From contig OY829281.1 in NCBI GenBank assembly GCA_963691715.1, positions 930,001 to 994,000 on the forward strand: a stretch of DNA of 64,000 nt. Direction: 5' to 3'. Both the position numbers and the translations under genes were made by a program. Shown here piece after piece: positions 31,464 through 40,098 of this stretch (its first letter is position 1; each line of letters begins with the position of its first letter). A model generated the notes under the pieces. The model worked only from the letters and a program-made list of their open reading frames with translations, had not been told where the DNA came from and ran no database searches. Origin of the DNA: HXMU1420-13 sp963691715. GTDB taxonomy: Bacteria; Bacteroidota; Rhodothermia; Balneolales; Balneolaceae.

Positions 31464-32123
31464 TTATTTTTTTCTGATAATAGATAACCCATCTCGTATA
31501 GGCAATAAAATAACCTCAACTCTTGAATCTAACTTCATATTTCTGTTAAAGTCTGCAATCGATTGGGATTTATGGTCTTGTGGATTTAAAACTGCCCCAT
31601 CCCAAAGTACATTATCTGCAACTATCAGTCCACCAGAAATTAATTTTGGAAGCACTTTATCTACATAAAACTGATATCGTAATTTATCGCCATCTAAGTA
31701 GACCAAATCAAAGGTTACATCTAATAGATCTAACGTTTGCTGAGCATTCCCTTTTATCAATCGTATTTTATTGGCATGCAATGATTTTTTAAAATGAGAC
31801 TCTGCAATTTTTTGATATTTCAAGTTCATTTCTAATGTATAAACTTCTCCATCTTCTGGGAGTGCTTCAGCCATTTTAATGGCCGAATAACCAGTAAATG
31901 TTCCAATTTCAAGAACAGTTTTAGCTTTAGAAATCTTTATTAATTGTTGAAGTAATCCCCCAACGATAGGTCCGCTTAACATATCGATATATTCGAGCAA
32001 CTCATTACTTGACGCAATGAGATGTTTTAATTCATCAGAATCACTTTTGGAATACTTCTCTGCATATTTTTCGATACGTAAATCTGAGATTGGAACTATA
32101 GGGTTTCCTCGATGTTTTTTCAT
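31464..32123 (-). CDS. SAM-dependent O-methyltransferase
   Basis: A 219-residue cytoplasmic class I methyltransferase of the COG4122/caffeoyl-CoA O-methyltransferase group. Motif I is VLEIGTFTGYSAIKMAEAL (SAM binding, ~residue 67), acidic motif II follows (VYTLEMNLKYQ), and FDLVYLDGDKLRYQFYVD with ADNVLWDG (~135-175) supplies the metal-binding DG and Asp/Asn residues. Catechol-type or hydroxy-aromatic substrates are typical but none is specified here. It is divergent from the carotenoid acyltransferase gene at 32171, with about 50 bp between, and convergent with the copper oxidase. Confidence 0.87.
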   Translation of the reverse strand: MKKHRGNPIVPISDLRIEKYAEKYSKSDSDELKHLIASSNELLEYIDMLSGPIVGGLLQQLIKISKAKTVLEIGTFTGYSAIKMAEALPEDGEVYTLEMNLKYQKIAESHFKKSLHANKIRLIKGNAQQTLDLLDVTFDLVYLDGDKLRYQFYVDKVLPKLISGGLIVADNVLWDGAVLNPQDHKSQSIADFNRNMKLDSRVEVILLPIRDGLSIIRKK

Positions 32124-32170
32124 ATTTGTAAGATACGTGCAACAACCCTATCATCTCCAAAAAAATAATT

Positions 32171-32818
32171 TTGCCTTTTATTCCCACTAAAGAATCCCCT
32201 TTATTAATTTCTTTTTTCTATCGATACATAGAATTTCTACTAAAATTGAGATTCCATTCAGTAAATGTTGTCCAAAAGTATACCCCCTCTAAGGAATCAC
32301 GAACCGTATATTTTTTAAATCATAATTATTGGTGGGATGGATTATTACCACTTTATCTATCAAAAAAATACTTTAATCAAAACACACGTGCTATAATGGA
32401 ATACACTCAAATGAGACGATACCGCTTTTTTTCCAGAATTGGCGCCTTCTCAATCGATCCTACTTCGCCAAAATCGTCCATCAAGACGTTACGGTATGCA
32501 CTTAATTTTTTGACCAAGAAAAAATCTTGTTTATATATTTATCCGGAAGGCAAGATTGTTCCAGTCACTGAAAAAACATCCGCTTTTCAAAACGGATTAT
32601 CATGGATATATCAACATACAGACGGGGTTGATTTTGTACCAATAGGAATATATATCGATCATTCAAAATTCAGTAAACCAGAATTAAATATATATATTGG
32701 AGATTCAGTTGATCATTTTAAATTACTAAGTAGAAGTAATTTAACTGAATTATTTAAAAAGAATTTGGATATAGTTCTTGAACAATGTAGAACTATGAGT
32801 TACCAAGTCCATTCATAG
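32171..32818 (+). CDS. PlsC-like acyltransferase, candidate carotenoid glycoside acyltransferase (CruD-like)
   Basis: A 215-residue membrane-associated acyltransferase. The HX4D active site is YFLNHNYWWDG (~residue 50; His and Asp four residues apart) and the second motif is YPEGKI (~118). The start is a TTG at 32171, as no upstream ATG exists and the N-terminus (PLLISFFYRYIEFLLKLRF) is needed as membrane anchor. It could act on lysophospholipids, but its neighbours, a carotenoid hydratase and a glycosyltransferase, suggest acylation of a carotenoid sugar, as CruD does in green sulfur bacteria. Role inferred from context. Confidence 0.68.
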   Translation: MPFIPTKESPLLISFFYRYIEFLLKLRFHSVNVVQKYTPSKESRTVYFLNHNYWWDGLLPLYLSKKYFNQNTRAIMEYTQMRRYRFFSRIGAFSIDPTSPKSSIKTLRYALNFLTKKKSCLYIYPEGKIVPVTEKTSAFQNGLSWIYQHTDGVDFVPIGIYIDHSKFSKPELNIYIGDSVDHFKLLSRSNLTELFKKNLDIVLEQCRTMSYQVHS

Positions 32819-33870
32819 AACATTTTCGATTTTTGAACCCAATGTGCTTTTTCCCTCAAATATCGTAATCTCATCCTAACCATCCACCAATATTTTTCTT
32901 CTTCTATTCTACTTGGATGGATATATTCAGAAATACCAGTTTGAACAATAGATCCTGAAGCATTTGTAAAAGTTGCATTAGACAAAAACCGCTGGTAGAA
33001 TGGTCCATCGTCAATTATAGCATCATTTTTGATCTTTAGTGTTCCAAGTTCACCTGAAAGTTTTATTTCTCTGAATGACTTTAATCCTAATAAATTTTTC
33101 TTTCTAGAATTAAGTTCAATAGTGTCGAATGCACCAAGCATCTTTTTATTATCTCGAGAAATCAACCATGCTTGATGTTGCTTGGTATGATATCCATTCA
33201 TTATGTAGTAAATAATAGTGAAATCAGGAAAGTGAAAACGCCCCCAATACCAATCTTTAAAACTTTCACTCATCATTTCATGCCCAATATTATGATCATG
33301 ATATCCATTCCCATGAAAACCTACATGATACGTATCCGTTTTGCCTGCAATTTTAAAAGATCCAGCTACTTTACTTCGAGGTTGCAACAGATTCCAATAG
33401 TGCTTGTCCCCCGCTGATTCCTCTTCTATGAGCGACCCAGAGAGTCTGTCACTTATAAATTTAAGTTTCCCAACTATGGTATGACCTGATTCTAGATGTT
33501 GATTCAAAGTTAATTCATACTCAATGGTATCAGCTAACGTTTTTCTTCGAAAAGCACAACCGCCAATTGATACATGAATATCATGTTCATCTTCGGCAAA
33601 TAGAAATTGAGATTTAGGAAATTCAAGAAAACTATAAAATTCGGGGTTCTTATTTTTATAAACAGATATACTTAACGCAGGGTATTCATCACTTTTCTTT
33701 GAATATTTTCCTTCTATATAATTGGTAGAAAATGGGTTACCTTGATAAAATATTATGACTAAAGACCATTTTTTATCCGTTGAAATTGCATCAAAATACC
33801 ACCATTCGTATCCTTTTCTAGGTTTTTCAGCATCTAAACTCTCATCGGATATTTTAGTTGAAATGTTCAT
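32800..33870 (-). CDS. crtC: Carotenoid 1,2-hydratase-like protein (CrtC family)
   Basis: A 356-residue protein with the CrtC pattern: KGYEWWYFDAIS near the start (residue ~20), and GFHGNGYHDHNIGHEMMSES then WYWGRFHFPD (~205-240), the His/Asp-rich pocket of this calycin-like fold. CrtC adds water across the terminal double bond of an acyclic carotenoid psi-end to give a tertiary hydroxyl at C1. That hydroxyl is the point where a sugar is attached in salinixanthin-type pigments. It overlaps the 3' end of the acyltransferase (convergent) and is divergent from the glycosyltransferase. Confidence 0.8.
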   Translation of the reverse strand: MNISTKISDESLDAEKPRKGYEWWYFDAISTDKKWSLVIIFYQGNPFSTNYIEGKYSKKSDEYPALSISVYKNKNPEFYSFLEFPKSQFLFAEDEHDIHVSIGGCAFRRKTLADTIEYELTLNQHLESGHTIVGKLKFISDRLSGSLIEEESAGDKHYWNLLQPRSKVAGSFKIAGKTDTYHVGFHGNGYHDHNIGHEMMSESFKDWYWGRFHFPDFTIIYYIMNGYHTKQHQAWLISRDNKKMLGAFDTIELNSRKKNLLGLKSFREIKLSGELGTLKIKNDAIIDDGPFYQRFLSNATFTNASGSIVQTGISEYIHPSRIEEEKYWWMVRMRLRYLREKAHWVQKSKMFYEWTW

Positions 33871-33930
33871 TTGGTTTTTTTCTGTTACAACAGAGAACTC
33901 TAACCCTGCGTGTATTAAATTTCGTTCAAT

Positions 33931-35082
33931 ATGATTTATATTTTAAGCGCAGCTTTATTTTTTATGCTTATCACTTCTTTAGTTCTCGCAAGGAATAGAT
34001 TTGAATTTAAATCGATCAATGCCCCTGGCAAACGTATAGCGTCTTATACGCCTAAGGTAAGCATTTGTATACCCGCAAGAAATGAAGAAAATGTAATTCA
34101 ACGCTGTGTGGAAAGCGTGTTAAATCAGGATTATGCTAATTTTGAGGTTTGTGTTCTTGATGATAATTCTGAGGATAAAACTCTTTCAATTTTAAACAAT
34201 TTAGAATTAACCACTAACAAACTTTCGGTAATACATGGTTCTCCAAAACCAGACGACTGGTTAGGTAAGCCATGGGCATGTCATCAACTAGCAAATAAAT
34301 CGGATGGGGAAATTTTGATTTTTGTGGATGCTGATGTATGGATGGAACCATTTGTCATATCTAAAACTGTAACAAACCTTCACAAAAGGGATGCTTTAAC
34401 AATTTGGCCAGAACAAAAACTAGACGGGTTTATTGAAAAATTAGTGATACCCACTATTATGTTCACATTAACCACACTATTACCTGCTGTATACACAGAA
34501 CGACCTCCAAGATGGATGCCAAATTTTATATATAAAAATTTTAAATCTGATTTTGTTGCTGCATGTGGTCAATTTTTTGCCATACAGAAAGCTACTTATA
34601 AAGCAATTAATGGTCATGAAGCTGTCAAAAATCAAGTTGTTGAAGATGTCGAATTAGGAAGGATATTAAGAGAAAAAGATTTTTCATTAGTAATGAAAAC
34701 TGGAGTTAGCGCGGTATACTGTAAAATGTATGATTCTGCTTCGGAGGTATGGTCTGGTTTTCAAAAGAATTTCTATCCAGGTTTTGGTAATCTATTTACG
34801 TTTATATTTGCAGCAATCATTCATTTTTTATTCTTTCTATTTCCTTTTTATACCCTCTTCTGTTCTTTTTTTACAGATGATATTCAAATCACCCTAATCT
34901 CATTATCGATAATAAGTCTTTTCACTGTTCAAAGGCTAGCTCTCAACTTCTGGTATAAGTTAGATTGGTGGATGGCTTTTATGCATCCTTTTGCGGTTCT
35001 TTGGTTTCAGGCATTAGGGATTAAAAGCTTGATGAACAAAATTTTGGGAATAAAAACCACTTGGAAAGGTAGACCCGTATAA
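33931..35082 (+). CDS. Family 2 glycosyltransferase, candidate carotenoid glycosyltransferase (CruC-like)
   Basis: A 383-residue membrane glycosyltransferase. It begins with a membrane helix, has the GT-A nucleotide-sugar region SICIPARNEENVIQRCVESV (~residue 48), the DDNSED and VDADVWM (DxD-type) motifs, then three C-terminal membrane helices (LFTFIFAAIIHFLFFLFPFY). The sequence around GSPKPDDWLGKPWACHQLA resembles CrtQ/CruC-type carotenoid glycosyltransferases. With CrtC and the acyltransferase beside it, it would put a sugar on the hydroxylated carotenoid end. A more general lipid or polysaccharide role is not excluded. Confidence 0.75.
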   Translation: MIYILSAALFFMLITSLVLARNRFEFKSINAPGKRIASYTPKVSICIPARNEENVIQRCVESVLNQDYANFEVCVLDDNSEDKTLSILNNLELTTNKLSVIHGSPKPDDWLGKPWACHQLANKSDGEILIFVDADVWMEPFVISKTVTNLHKRDALTIWPEQKLDGFIEKLVIPTIMFTLTTLLPAVYTERPPRWMPNFIYKNFKSDFVAACGQFFAIQKATYKAINGHEAVKNQVVEDVELGRILREKDFSLVMKTGVSAVYCKMYDSASEVWSGFQKNFYPGFGNLFTFIFAAIIHFLFFLFPFYTLFCSFFTDDIQITLISLSIISLFTVQRLALNFWYKLDWWMAFMHPFAVLWFQALGIKSLMNKILGIKTTWKGRPV

Positions 35083-35142
35083 TTATCCCATAAAGAAAAT
35101 ACGTAGTTTCATTTTATCTAACAGTTAAACATATTTCAACTG

Positions 35143-36060
35143 ATGGAAAAAATGATTGAGAAATATTTGCGATACTTAAAGATCGAAAGGAATGCTTCAG
35201 TACATACGATTACATCGTATAAGAATGACCTTACTTCTTTTAATAATTTTTGCAAAACACAATTCGAAATTGCCCCTTCAAATGTTGATATAAATCTGGT
35301 AACTAGACTCACATTAAGACTTTGGTTAGGTAATTTATCGGAAGAAGGATTGGCTAAGAGTTCTATAGCTCGAAAAGTAGCAGCTTTAAAATCATTTTTT
35401 AAATATTGCTTTAAAAGAGGTTATATCGAAAAAAATCCAGCACACTTACTCGTAATACCCAAGAAAGAGAAAACTCTACCAAAAACTGTTACTCCAGACG
35501 ACATCGTACGACTTCTAGAATCTATAGACATATCAAGCCCACAAGGCCTTCAAGATCGCGCAATACTCGAAATTTTGTATAGCACGGGTATCAGAGTAAG
35601 CGAACTGGTTAGCTTGAATATCTTAGATGTTGATCTCACATCAAGCCAAATATCAGTAATTGGTAAAGGAAATAAGCAAAGAATGATACCCATAGGTTCA
35701 ACAGCTCATCGTATCATAAAAGAATTCTTAATGGAACGAAGTAAACTATATGGAAAGAGAACCGACGCAGATGCACATCGTGCACTTTTTTTAGCAGCAA
35801 GCGGTCAAAGAATTTATGATAGATCCATAAGGCATACAGTAGAACGATATTTAAAAATTCACAGTGAAGTCACCCAAAAATCACCTCATGTATTACGGCA
35901 TAGTTTTGCAACCCATATGCTTGACAATGGTGCTGATATTCGCATAATTAAAGAATTCTTAGGTCATTCAAATCTGGCTGCAACCCAGATTTATACACAT
36001 ACTAGTGTTGAACGGCTAAAAAATGTTTATGAACAAGCACATCCAAGAGCAAAAAATTAA
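35143..36060 (+). CDS. xerC: Tyrosine recombinase XerC/XerD
   Basis: A 305-residue site-specific recombinase. Residues 1-90 are the N-terminal SAM-like core-binding domain (HTITSYKNDLTSFNNFC). The catalytic part has the first Arg in YSTGIRVSELVSL (~150), the Lys hairpin in VIGKGNKQRMIPI, the H-x-x-R in SPHVLRHSFATHML (~245), the next His in LGHSN, and the nucleophile Tyr in IYTHTSVERL (~280). It resolves chromosome dimers. XerC and XerD cannot be told apart safely here. hpf and hprK follow on the same strand within a few bases. Confidence 0.9.
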   Translation: MEKMIEKYLRYLKIERNASVHTITSYKNDLTSFNNFCKTQFEIAPSNVDINLVTRLTLRLWLGNLSEEGLAKSSIARKVAALKSFFKYCFKRGYIEKNPAHLLVIPKKEKTLPKTVTPDDIVRLLESIDISSPQGLQDRAILEILYSTGIRVSELVSLNILDVDLTSSQISVIGKGNKQRMIPIGSTAHRIIKEFLMERSKLYGKRTDADAHRALFLAASGQRIYDRSIRHTVERYLKIHSEVTQKSPHVLRHSFATHMLDNGADIRIIKEFLGHSNLAATQIYTHTSVERLKNVYEQAHPRAKN

Positions 36061-36070
36061 GGAGTAAATC

Positions 36071-36367
36071 ATGACTATAAATTTCACAGCACGTCATTTT
36101 GAAGCAAGTCAACAATTAAAAGATTACGCATTTGAAGCGGTAAATAAACTTCCTCAATATTTTGACCGAATCGTAAGTTGCACCATTGTGTTAGCTCCTA
36201 CTGCTTCAACAAAAGATCCACAAAAAGCCGAAATACATATAAAAATTCCAAACAAGACATTAAAAGCAGAAGAGCAATCAAAAAAATATGAAATAGCAAT
36301 TTCTAGTGCTGTTGATAGCCTTTCCCGTCAACTTAAACGTTATAAAAAAAAGAAATTCACGCATTAA
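36071..36367 (+). CDS. hpf: Ribosome hibernation-promoting factor, short form
   Basis: A 98-residue protein, the size of short HPF/YfiA factors. It starts MTINFTARHFEASQQLKDYA and has the beta-alpha-beta-beta-beta-alpha order with KAEIHIKIPNKTLKAEEQS (~58) and the basic terminal helix SRQLKRYKKKKF that binds 16S rRNA. It dimerises or inactivates ribosomes in stationary phase. The start is 10 bp after the xerC stop (AGGAG in between), and hprK starts 4 bp after its own stop, so the three genes form an operon. Pairing with hprK is common in this group. Confidence 0.92.
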   Translation: MTINFTARHFEASQQLKDYAFEAVNKLPQYFDRIVSCTIVLAPTASTKDPQKAEIHIKIPNKTLKAEEQSKKYEIAISSAVDSLSRQLKRYKKKKFTH

Positions 36368-36370
36368 TAC

Positions 36371-37402
36371 ATGTCATTCAATACACATCCCCCTATCCCA
36401 ATCAAAGAAAAAATAAGTGTTAAATACATCGTCGATAATCTTAGGGATAAAGTAAATATCAATATTGTTGCTTGCGCAGCAAAAGATTGTTGCTTGGAAA
36501 AACATGTTTATGAAGCCGACCTACATCGGCCGGGATTAGCTTTAGCAGGATATGTAAAACTGTTTACTCATAAACGAATTCAAATACTTGGAAATACTGA
36601 AAACCAATTTTTGGAGAACATGTCTAAACAAAAGCAGATTTCTACCTTTCGAAATTTACTAAAATTTGAAATCCCAGTTATCTTTCTAACCGATGGAAAT
36701 GAACTTCCCGATTATCTATTAATTTTAGCAGAAGAAGCAGGCATTCCAATTTTTACTACTCCCTACGAAACTACTCGTTTTATGCAACTCCTAAGGGATT
36801 ATCTAGAAGATCAGTTTGCATTACAAACTGTCGTACATGGTGCAATGGTAGATGTATATGGAATTGGAATATTAATTGTTGGACGTTCAGGGATTGGAAA
36901 AAGTGAAGTTGCTTTAGATTTAGTTGAAAGAGGACACCGCTTGGTAGCCGATGACGTTGTAATGCTTACCAAGAAAAACAATGTTTTAATGGGTGCTGCT
37001 ACCCAAATCAGCAAACATTTCATGGAAATTCGAGGATTAGGGATCGTAGATGTGATGAAAATGTTTGGCATACGATCTATTCGCTATCAGAAACGGCTTG
37101 AAGTTGTCATGGAGCTTACCCTATGGGATGATAACTTAGATGTGAATAGAACTGGATTAGATCATGATACAGTAAATATGTTAGATGTGGAAGTGCCTTC
37201 TATCCAATTACCCATAACGCCTGGGAAAAATATAACGGTTATTGCAGAAGTAATTGCAATGAATCATTTACTAAAGCATTATGGTTATGATGCAGCTCAA
37301 GCATTTCAAGATCGAATTCAAAATAGTATCGCATCAAAAACTCAAGATAATAATGATACCTTTAAAAGAGCTATTGATTATTTTGAAGGAGATATTGAAT
37401 GA
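36371..37402 (+). CDS. hprK: HPr kinase/phosphorylase
   Basis: A 343-residue protein. The C-terminal domain carries the P-loop GRSGIGKSEVALDL (~residue 175) and the following DDVVMLTKKN, plus EIRGLGIVDVMKMFGIRSI (~220), the conserved HprK signature. It phosphorylates and dephosphorylates Ser of HPr in a nutrient-dependent way. In FCB bacteria without a complete sugar PTS it usually has a regulatory role through an HPr-like protein, but no HPr gene is seen here. It is co-oriented with and 4 bp from hpf. Confidence 0.93.
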   Translation: MSFNTHPPIPIKEKISVKYIVDNLRDKVNINIVACAAKDCCLEKHVYEADLHRPGLALAGYVKLFTHKRIQILGNTENQFLENMSKQKQISTFRNLLKFEIPVIFLTDGNELPDYLLILAEEAGIPIFTTPYETTRFMQLLRDYLEDQFALQTVVHGAMVDVYGIGILIVGRSGIGKSEVALDLVERGHRLVADDVVMLTKKNNVLMGAATQISKHFMEIRGLGIVDVMKMFGIRSIRYQKRLEVVMELTLWDDNLDVNRTGLDHDTVNMLDVEVPSIQLPITPGKNITVIAEVIAMNHLLKHYGYDAAQAFQDRIQNSIASKTQDNNDTFKRAIDYFEGDIE

Positions 37403-37447
37403 GGACTCGTAAAAAAGCCCATTTTTTTATTTTTTATAGAAACTAGA

Positions 37448-37455
37448 TATCTTTG
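37448..37455 (+). promoter_or_regulatory. TAnnTTTG promoter box before M23 peptidase gene
   Basis: TATCTTTG 20 bp upstream of the ATG at 37476 fits the -7 box (TAnnTTTG) of Bacteroidota-type sigma-A promoters. No TTTG box at the expected -33 distance is evident, only a T-rich tract. Confidence 0.4.
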
Positions 37456-37475
37456 TCTAGTCAGTAAAAGATTTT

Positions 37476-38450
37476 ATGTCATTAAACAATCACTATTATT
37501 ATGATGAAGAATCGTGCGATTTTGTACCAATCAAGTATAAACGCCGTGAACAAATCGTCTACAATCTTGCTATATGGATCCTTAATGGTGTAGTGATTGC
37601 TGGAATAGGTATTATTTTACTTTCATCAAAAATTGGGACCCCTTCAGAACTAGCTTTAAAAGCTGAAAATGAAGCTTTAATCGCTCAATTAGAGGAAACT
37701 AAAGTGGCGCTAATTAACATCGATGAAAAACTTAGTGAAATCGCTGCTAGAGATAATGAGGTTTATAGATCTGTTTTAGGATTAGATTCTATTTCTTTTG
37801 CTGAACGAAAAGCCGGTATAGGGGGAGCAGCAAATTATGAACAATACGAACTTCATAGTACACCCACCAATGAATTGCTGAAATGGACTTCTGAGAAAAT
37901 AGACAACTTAGAACGCAAAATTGGAATACAAAATCTTAGTTTTGAAGAATTGAAACATCAATACAATAAAAACTCAGAGAAAATGAGACATATTCCTGCA
38001 ATTAAACCAGGCAGTGGAATTTTACTAAGTGGCTATGGTATGAGATTTCATCCAATTCTCGGCTATGAGAAACCACACAACGGTTTAGATTTTAGAGCTA
38101 ATGTTGGAGCGCCTGTTTATGCAACTGGAGACGGAAAAATTAAATATGCAGGGAGGCAAGGCACGTTAGGAAAAATCATCATCATTGATCATGGCTACGG
38201 ATACGAAACGTTATATGCCCACCTTTCTGATTATGAAGATGGAATAAAAAGTGGAACCCTTGTAAAAAGAGGTCAACAAATAGGAAAAGCAGGAGAATCG
38301 GGTTTGGCTGAGGGTCCACATATTCACTATGAGATACGTTTAAACGGCAAACACGTAAATCCACTATACTATTTATTTGCTGATACCTCTCCTGAAGAAT
38401 ATCTAATGTTTAAACGTATTTCAGAAACTAATACGAAATCGCTAGATTAA
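37476..38450 (+). CDS. M23-family peptidoglycan endopeptidase
   Basis: A 324-residue inner-membrane-anchored protein: a membrane helix at ~33-50 (AIWILNGVVIAGIGIILLSS), a coiled coil (~60-100, LKAENEALIAQLEETKVALI), and a C-terminal LytM/M23 domain with the zinc motifs HNGLDFR (His/Asp, ~205) and GPHIHYEI (HxH, ~285). It should cut peptide cross-links in the cell wall during growth or division, or act as a regulator of other hydrolases. The gene is preceded by its own promoter-like box (37448) and is 73 bp downstream of hprK. Confidence 0.88.
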   Translation: MSLNNHYYYDEESCDFVPIKYKRREQIVYNLAIWILNGVVIAGIGIILLSSKIGTPSELALKAENEALIAQLEETKVALINIDEKLSEIAARDNEVYRSVLGLDSISFAERKAGIGGAANYEQYELHSTPTNELLKWTSEKIDNLERKIGIQNLSFEELKHQYNKNSEKMRHIPAIKPGSGILLSGYGMRFHPILGYEKPHNGLDFRANVGAPVYATGDGKIKYAGRQGTLGKIIIIDHGYGYETLYAHLSDYEDGIKSGTLVKRGQQIGKAGESGLAEGPHIHYEIRLNGKHVNPLYYLFADTSPEEYLMFKRISETNTKSLD

Positions 38451-38545
38451 CGAAGTTCTAAGCTCTTTAGATAAGATCAATTTTTTTTAACCTGAAATTT
38501 CTCACGTTAAATTTATCAAGTGTACTTTCTTTAATAGTAAAGAAC

Positions 38546-39235
38546 TCATAACTGATGATCTTCTAGAAACTTTTCTACTAGCTTATCACCAGCTTTAATA
38601 CTTTGTTTAATCCAATAAAATTTAAGTTTTATTTTGTAATCATTATCTAATTGCCAGAAATCATAGTCATTTCTTATGCGAGTGGTCAATTCATACATGG
38701 ATATTGCTGCACTAACTGAAATGTTAAAGCTCTCGCTAAAACCAAACATAGGAATTTTTACAAACCCATCTGATTTACGAATAACCTCATCGCTTACACC
38801 TTCAAGCTCAGTACCAAATACCAATGCAGTTTTTTTTGTAACATCAAGCTCTCTGATATTTAGATCCTTTTCATGTGGAGTAGTTGCAATAATTTGATAA
38901 TCATTCGCCCTCAATGCTTCAAAGCATATATCAATGTTATTACATACATCTTCATTATATCTATTCAAAGTTAACCAACTATGTGCACCAATAGATACGG
39001 AACTATGTTCATCAAATTTATTCCGATTTTCGATGATATGAACATCTTGAATACCAAATCCATCACAGCTTCTAAGCACAGCATTAGCATTATGTGATTT
39101 GTGTAAATCCTCCAATACTACTGTTAAATGATTGGTACGATTATCCAACACTTCAGAAATTCGTTCATATCTTTCTTTCGAAATAAAATCTTTTAAATAT
39201 TCAATAAGGCTTTGATAAATCTTTGTCTCTTTCAT
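38546..39235 (-). CDS. trmH: TrmH-type tRNA/rRNA 2'-O-methyltransferase (SpoU family)
   Basis: A 229-residue SPOUT methyltransferase. Motif 1 is SHNANAVLRSCDGFGIQDVH (~residue 46), motif 2 ALVFGTELEGVSDEVI (~144), and motif 3 VKIPMFGFSESFNISVSAAI (~165-185), forming the SAM-binding knot. The N-terminal ~30 residues (YLKDFISKERYERI) and C-terminal basic tail match TrmH, the enzyme that methylates G18 of tRNA; a related rRNA target is possible. It lies between two unrelated genes and has its own transcription, separated from the response regulator by the terminator at 39238-39271. Confidence 0.88.
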   Translation of the reverse strand: MKETKIYQSLIEYLKDFISKERYERISEVLDNRTNHLTVVLEDLHKSHNANAVLRSCDGFGIQDVHIIENRNKFDEHSSVSIGAHSWLTLNRYNEDVCNNIDICFEALRANDYQIIATTPHEKDLNIRELDVTKKTALVFGTELEGVSDEVIRKSDGFVKIPMFGFSESFNISVSAAISMYELTTRIRNDYDFWQLDNDYKIKLKFYWIKQSIKAGDKLVEKFLEDHQL

Positions 39236-39237
39236 AA

Positions 39238-39271
39238 AACAAAAAAGGCTGTATCGATAAACGAAACAGCC
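39238..39271 (-). terminator. Rho-independent terminator of the response regulator gene
   Basis: On the minus strand GGCTGT-(13 nt loop)-ACAGCC is followed by TTTTTTG. It is 25 bp downstream of the stop codon of the 39296-39967 regulator. Confidence 0.75.
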
Positions 39272-39295
39272 AATATAGTTAACAATAGTAAGCGA

Positions 39296-39967
39296 TTAAC
39301 CACAACGAAAAGTAAACCCCTTCTTTCTAATGGTTTCAATATAATCGTTGTCGGTATGTTCTCGAATTTTTTTCCTTAAGTAACTTATGTAAACATTGAT
39401 ATAATTTGTTTGGGTATCAAAATGTATATCCCATACTTTTTCGGCTAATTCTTCCTGTGTTATCACTTTATTTTTATTTCGTATAAAGTATACAAGTAGG
39501 TTAAATTCATTGTTGGTAAGCTGAATCTTCTCTGAATTAATCATGAATTCTCGTTTTAATAAATCCACTTTTAACTCACCACAATTTAGCACTTGGTCAC
39601 CAGAAGAATCTGTGCGTCTTTGTATAGCCTCGATGCGCGCGATAAGTTCTTCGGTATTAAATGGTTTTGTCAAAAAATCATCAGCACCAACTCTCAAGCA
39701 TTTTACTCTAACGTCAGCTTCTTGTTCTCCTGAGAGTATTAAAACTGGGGTCTTAACATTCTTGTCTCTAATACTTTTGCAAAGTTCGTATCCATCTCCA
39801 TCAGGTAAACCAAGATCAAGTATAATCATTTCAAAGCTGCCTTCGGTTGCAGCTCTTTCTCCATCAGCTACAGTATCTTCAGTGGTTACATGGTTACCAT
39901 TATGTTCTAAAATAGCTTTTACTAACGTTCTTACTGAAGGATCGTCTTCAACAACTAATATATTCAT
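39296..39967 (-). CDS. OmpR/PhoB-family response regulator
   Basis: A 223-residue two-domain regulator. Residues 1-115 are a receiver with the acidic pair EDD (7-9), the phosphorylated Asp in MIILDLGLPDGDG (~51), and Lys in FLTKPF (~101). Residues 125-222 are a winged helix (NNEFNLLVYFIRNKNKVITQ then TNYINVYISYLRKKI). No kinase gene adjoins it, so it is an orphan in this window. A hairpin terminator follows and a possible TAnnTTTG box lies upstream at 40010-40017, so it is probably monocistronic. Confidence 0.92.
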   Translation of the reverse strand: MNILVVEDDPSVRTLVKAILEHNGNHVTTEDTVADGERAATEGSFEMIILDLGLPDGDGYELCKSIRDKNVKTPVLILSGEQEADVRVKCLRVGADDFLTKPFNTEELIARIEAIQRRTDSSGDQVLNCGELKVDLLKREFMINSEKIQLTNNEFNLLVYFIRNKNKVITQEELAEKVWDIHFDTQTNYINVYISYLRKKIREHTDNDYIETIRKKGFTFRCG

Positions 39968-40009
39968 GCGCTACGAATACTGAAATAAATATGTGATGAT
40001 TTTATTCCG

Positions 40010-40017
40010 CAAAATTA
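40010..40017 (-). promoter_or_regulatory. Putative -7 promoter box of the response regulator gene
   Basis: Minus-strand TAATTTTG, 43 bp upstream of the start at 39967, fits TAnnTTTG. The -33 TTTG at the standard spacing is not clear. Confidence 0.33.
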
Positions 40018-40098
40018 AATATAATTTACGGCATTAAAATAATTTAACAAACATTAGAAAACGATCAAAATTTCTAATTGAAAGTATTGTTATAATTT

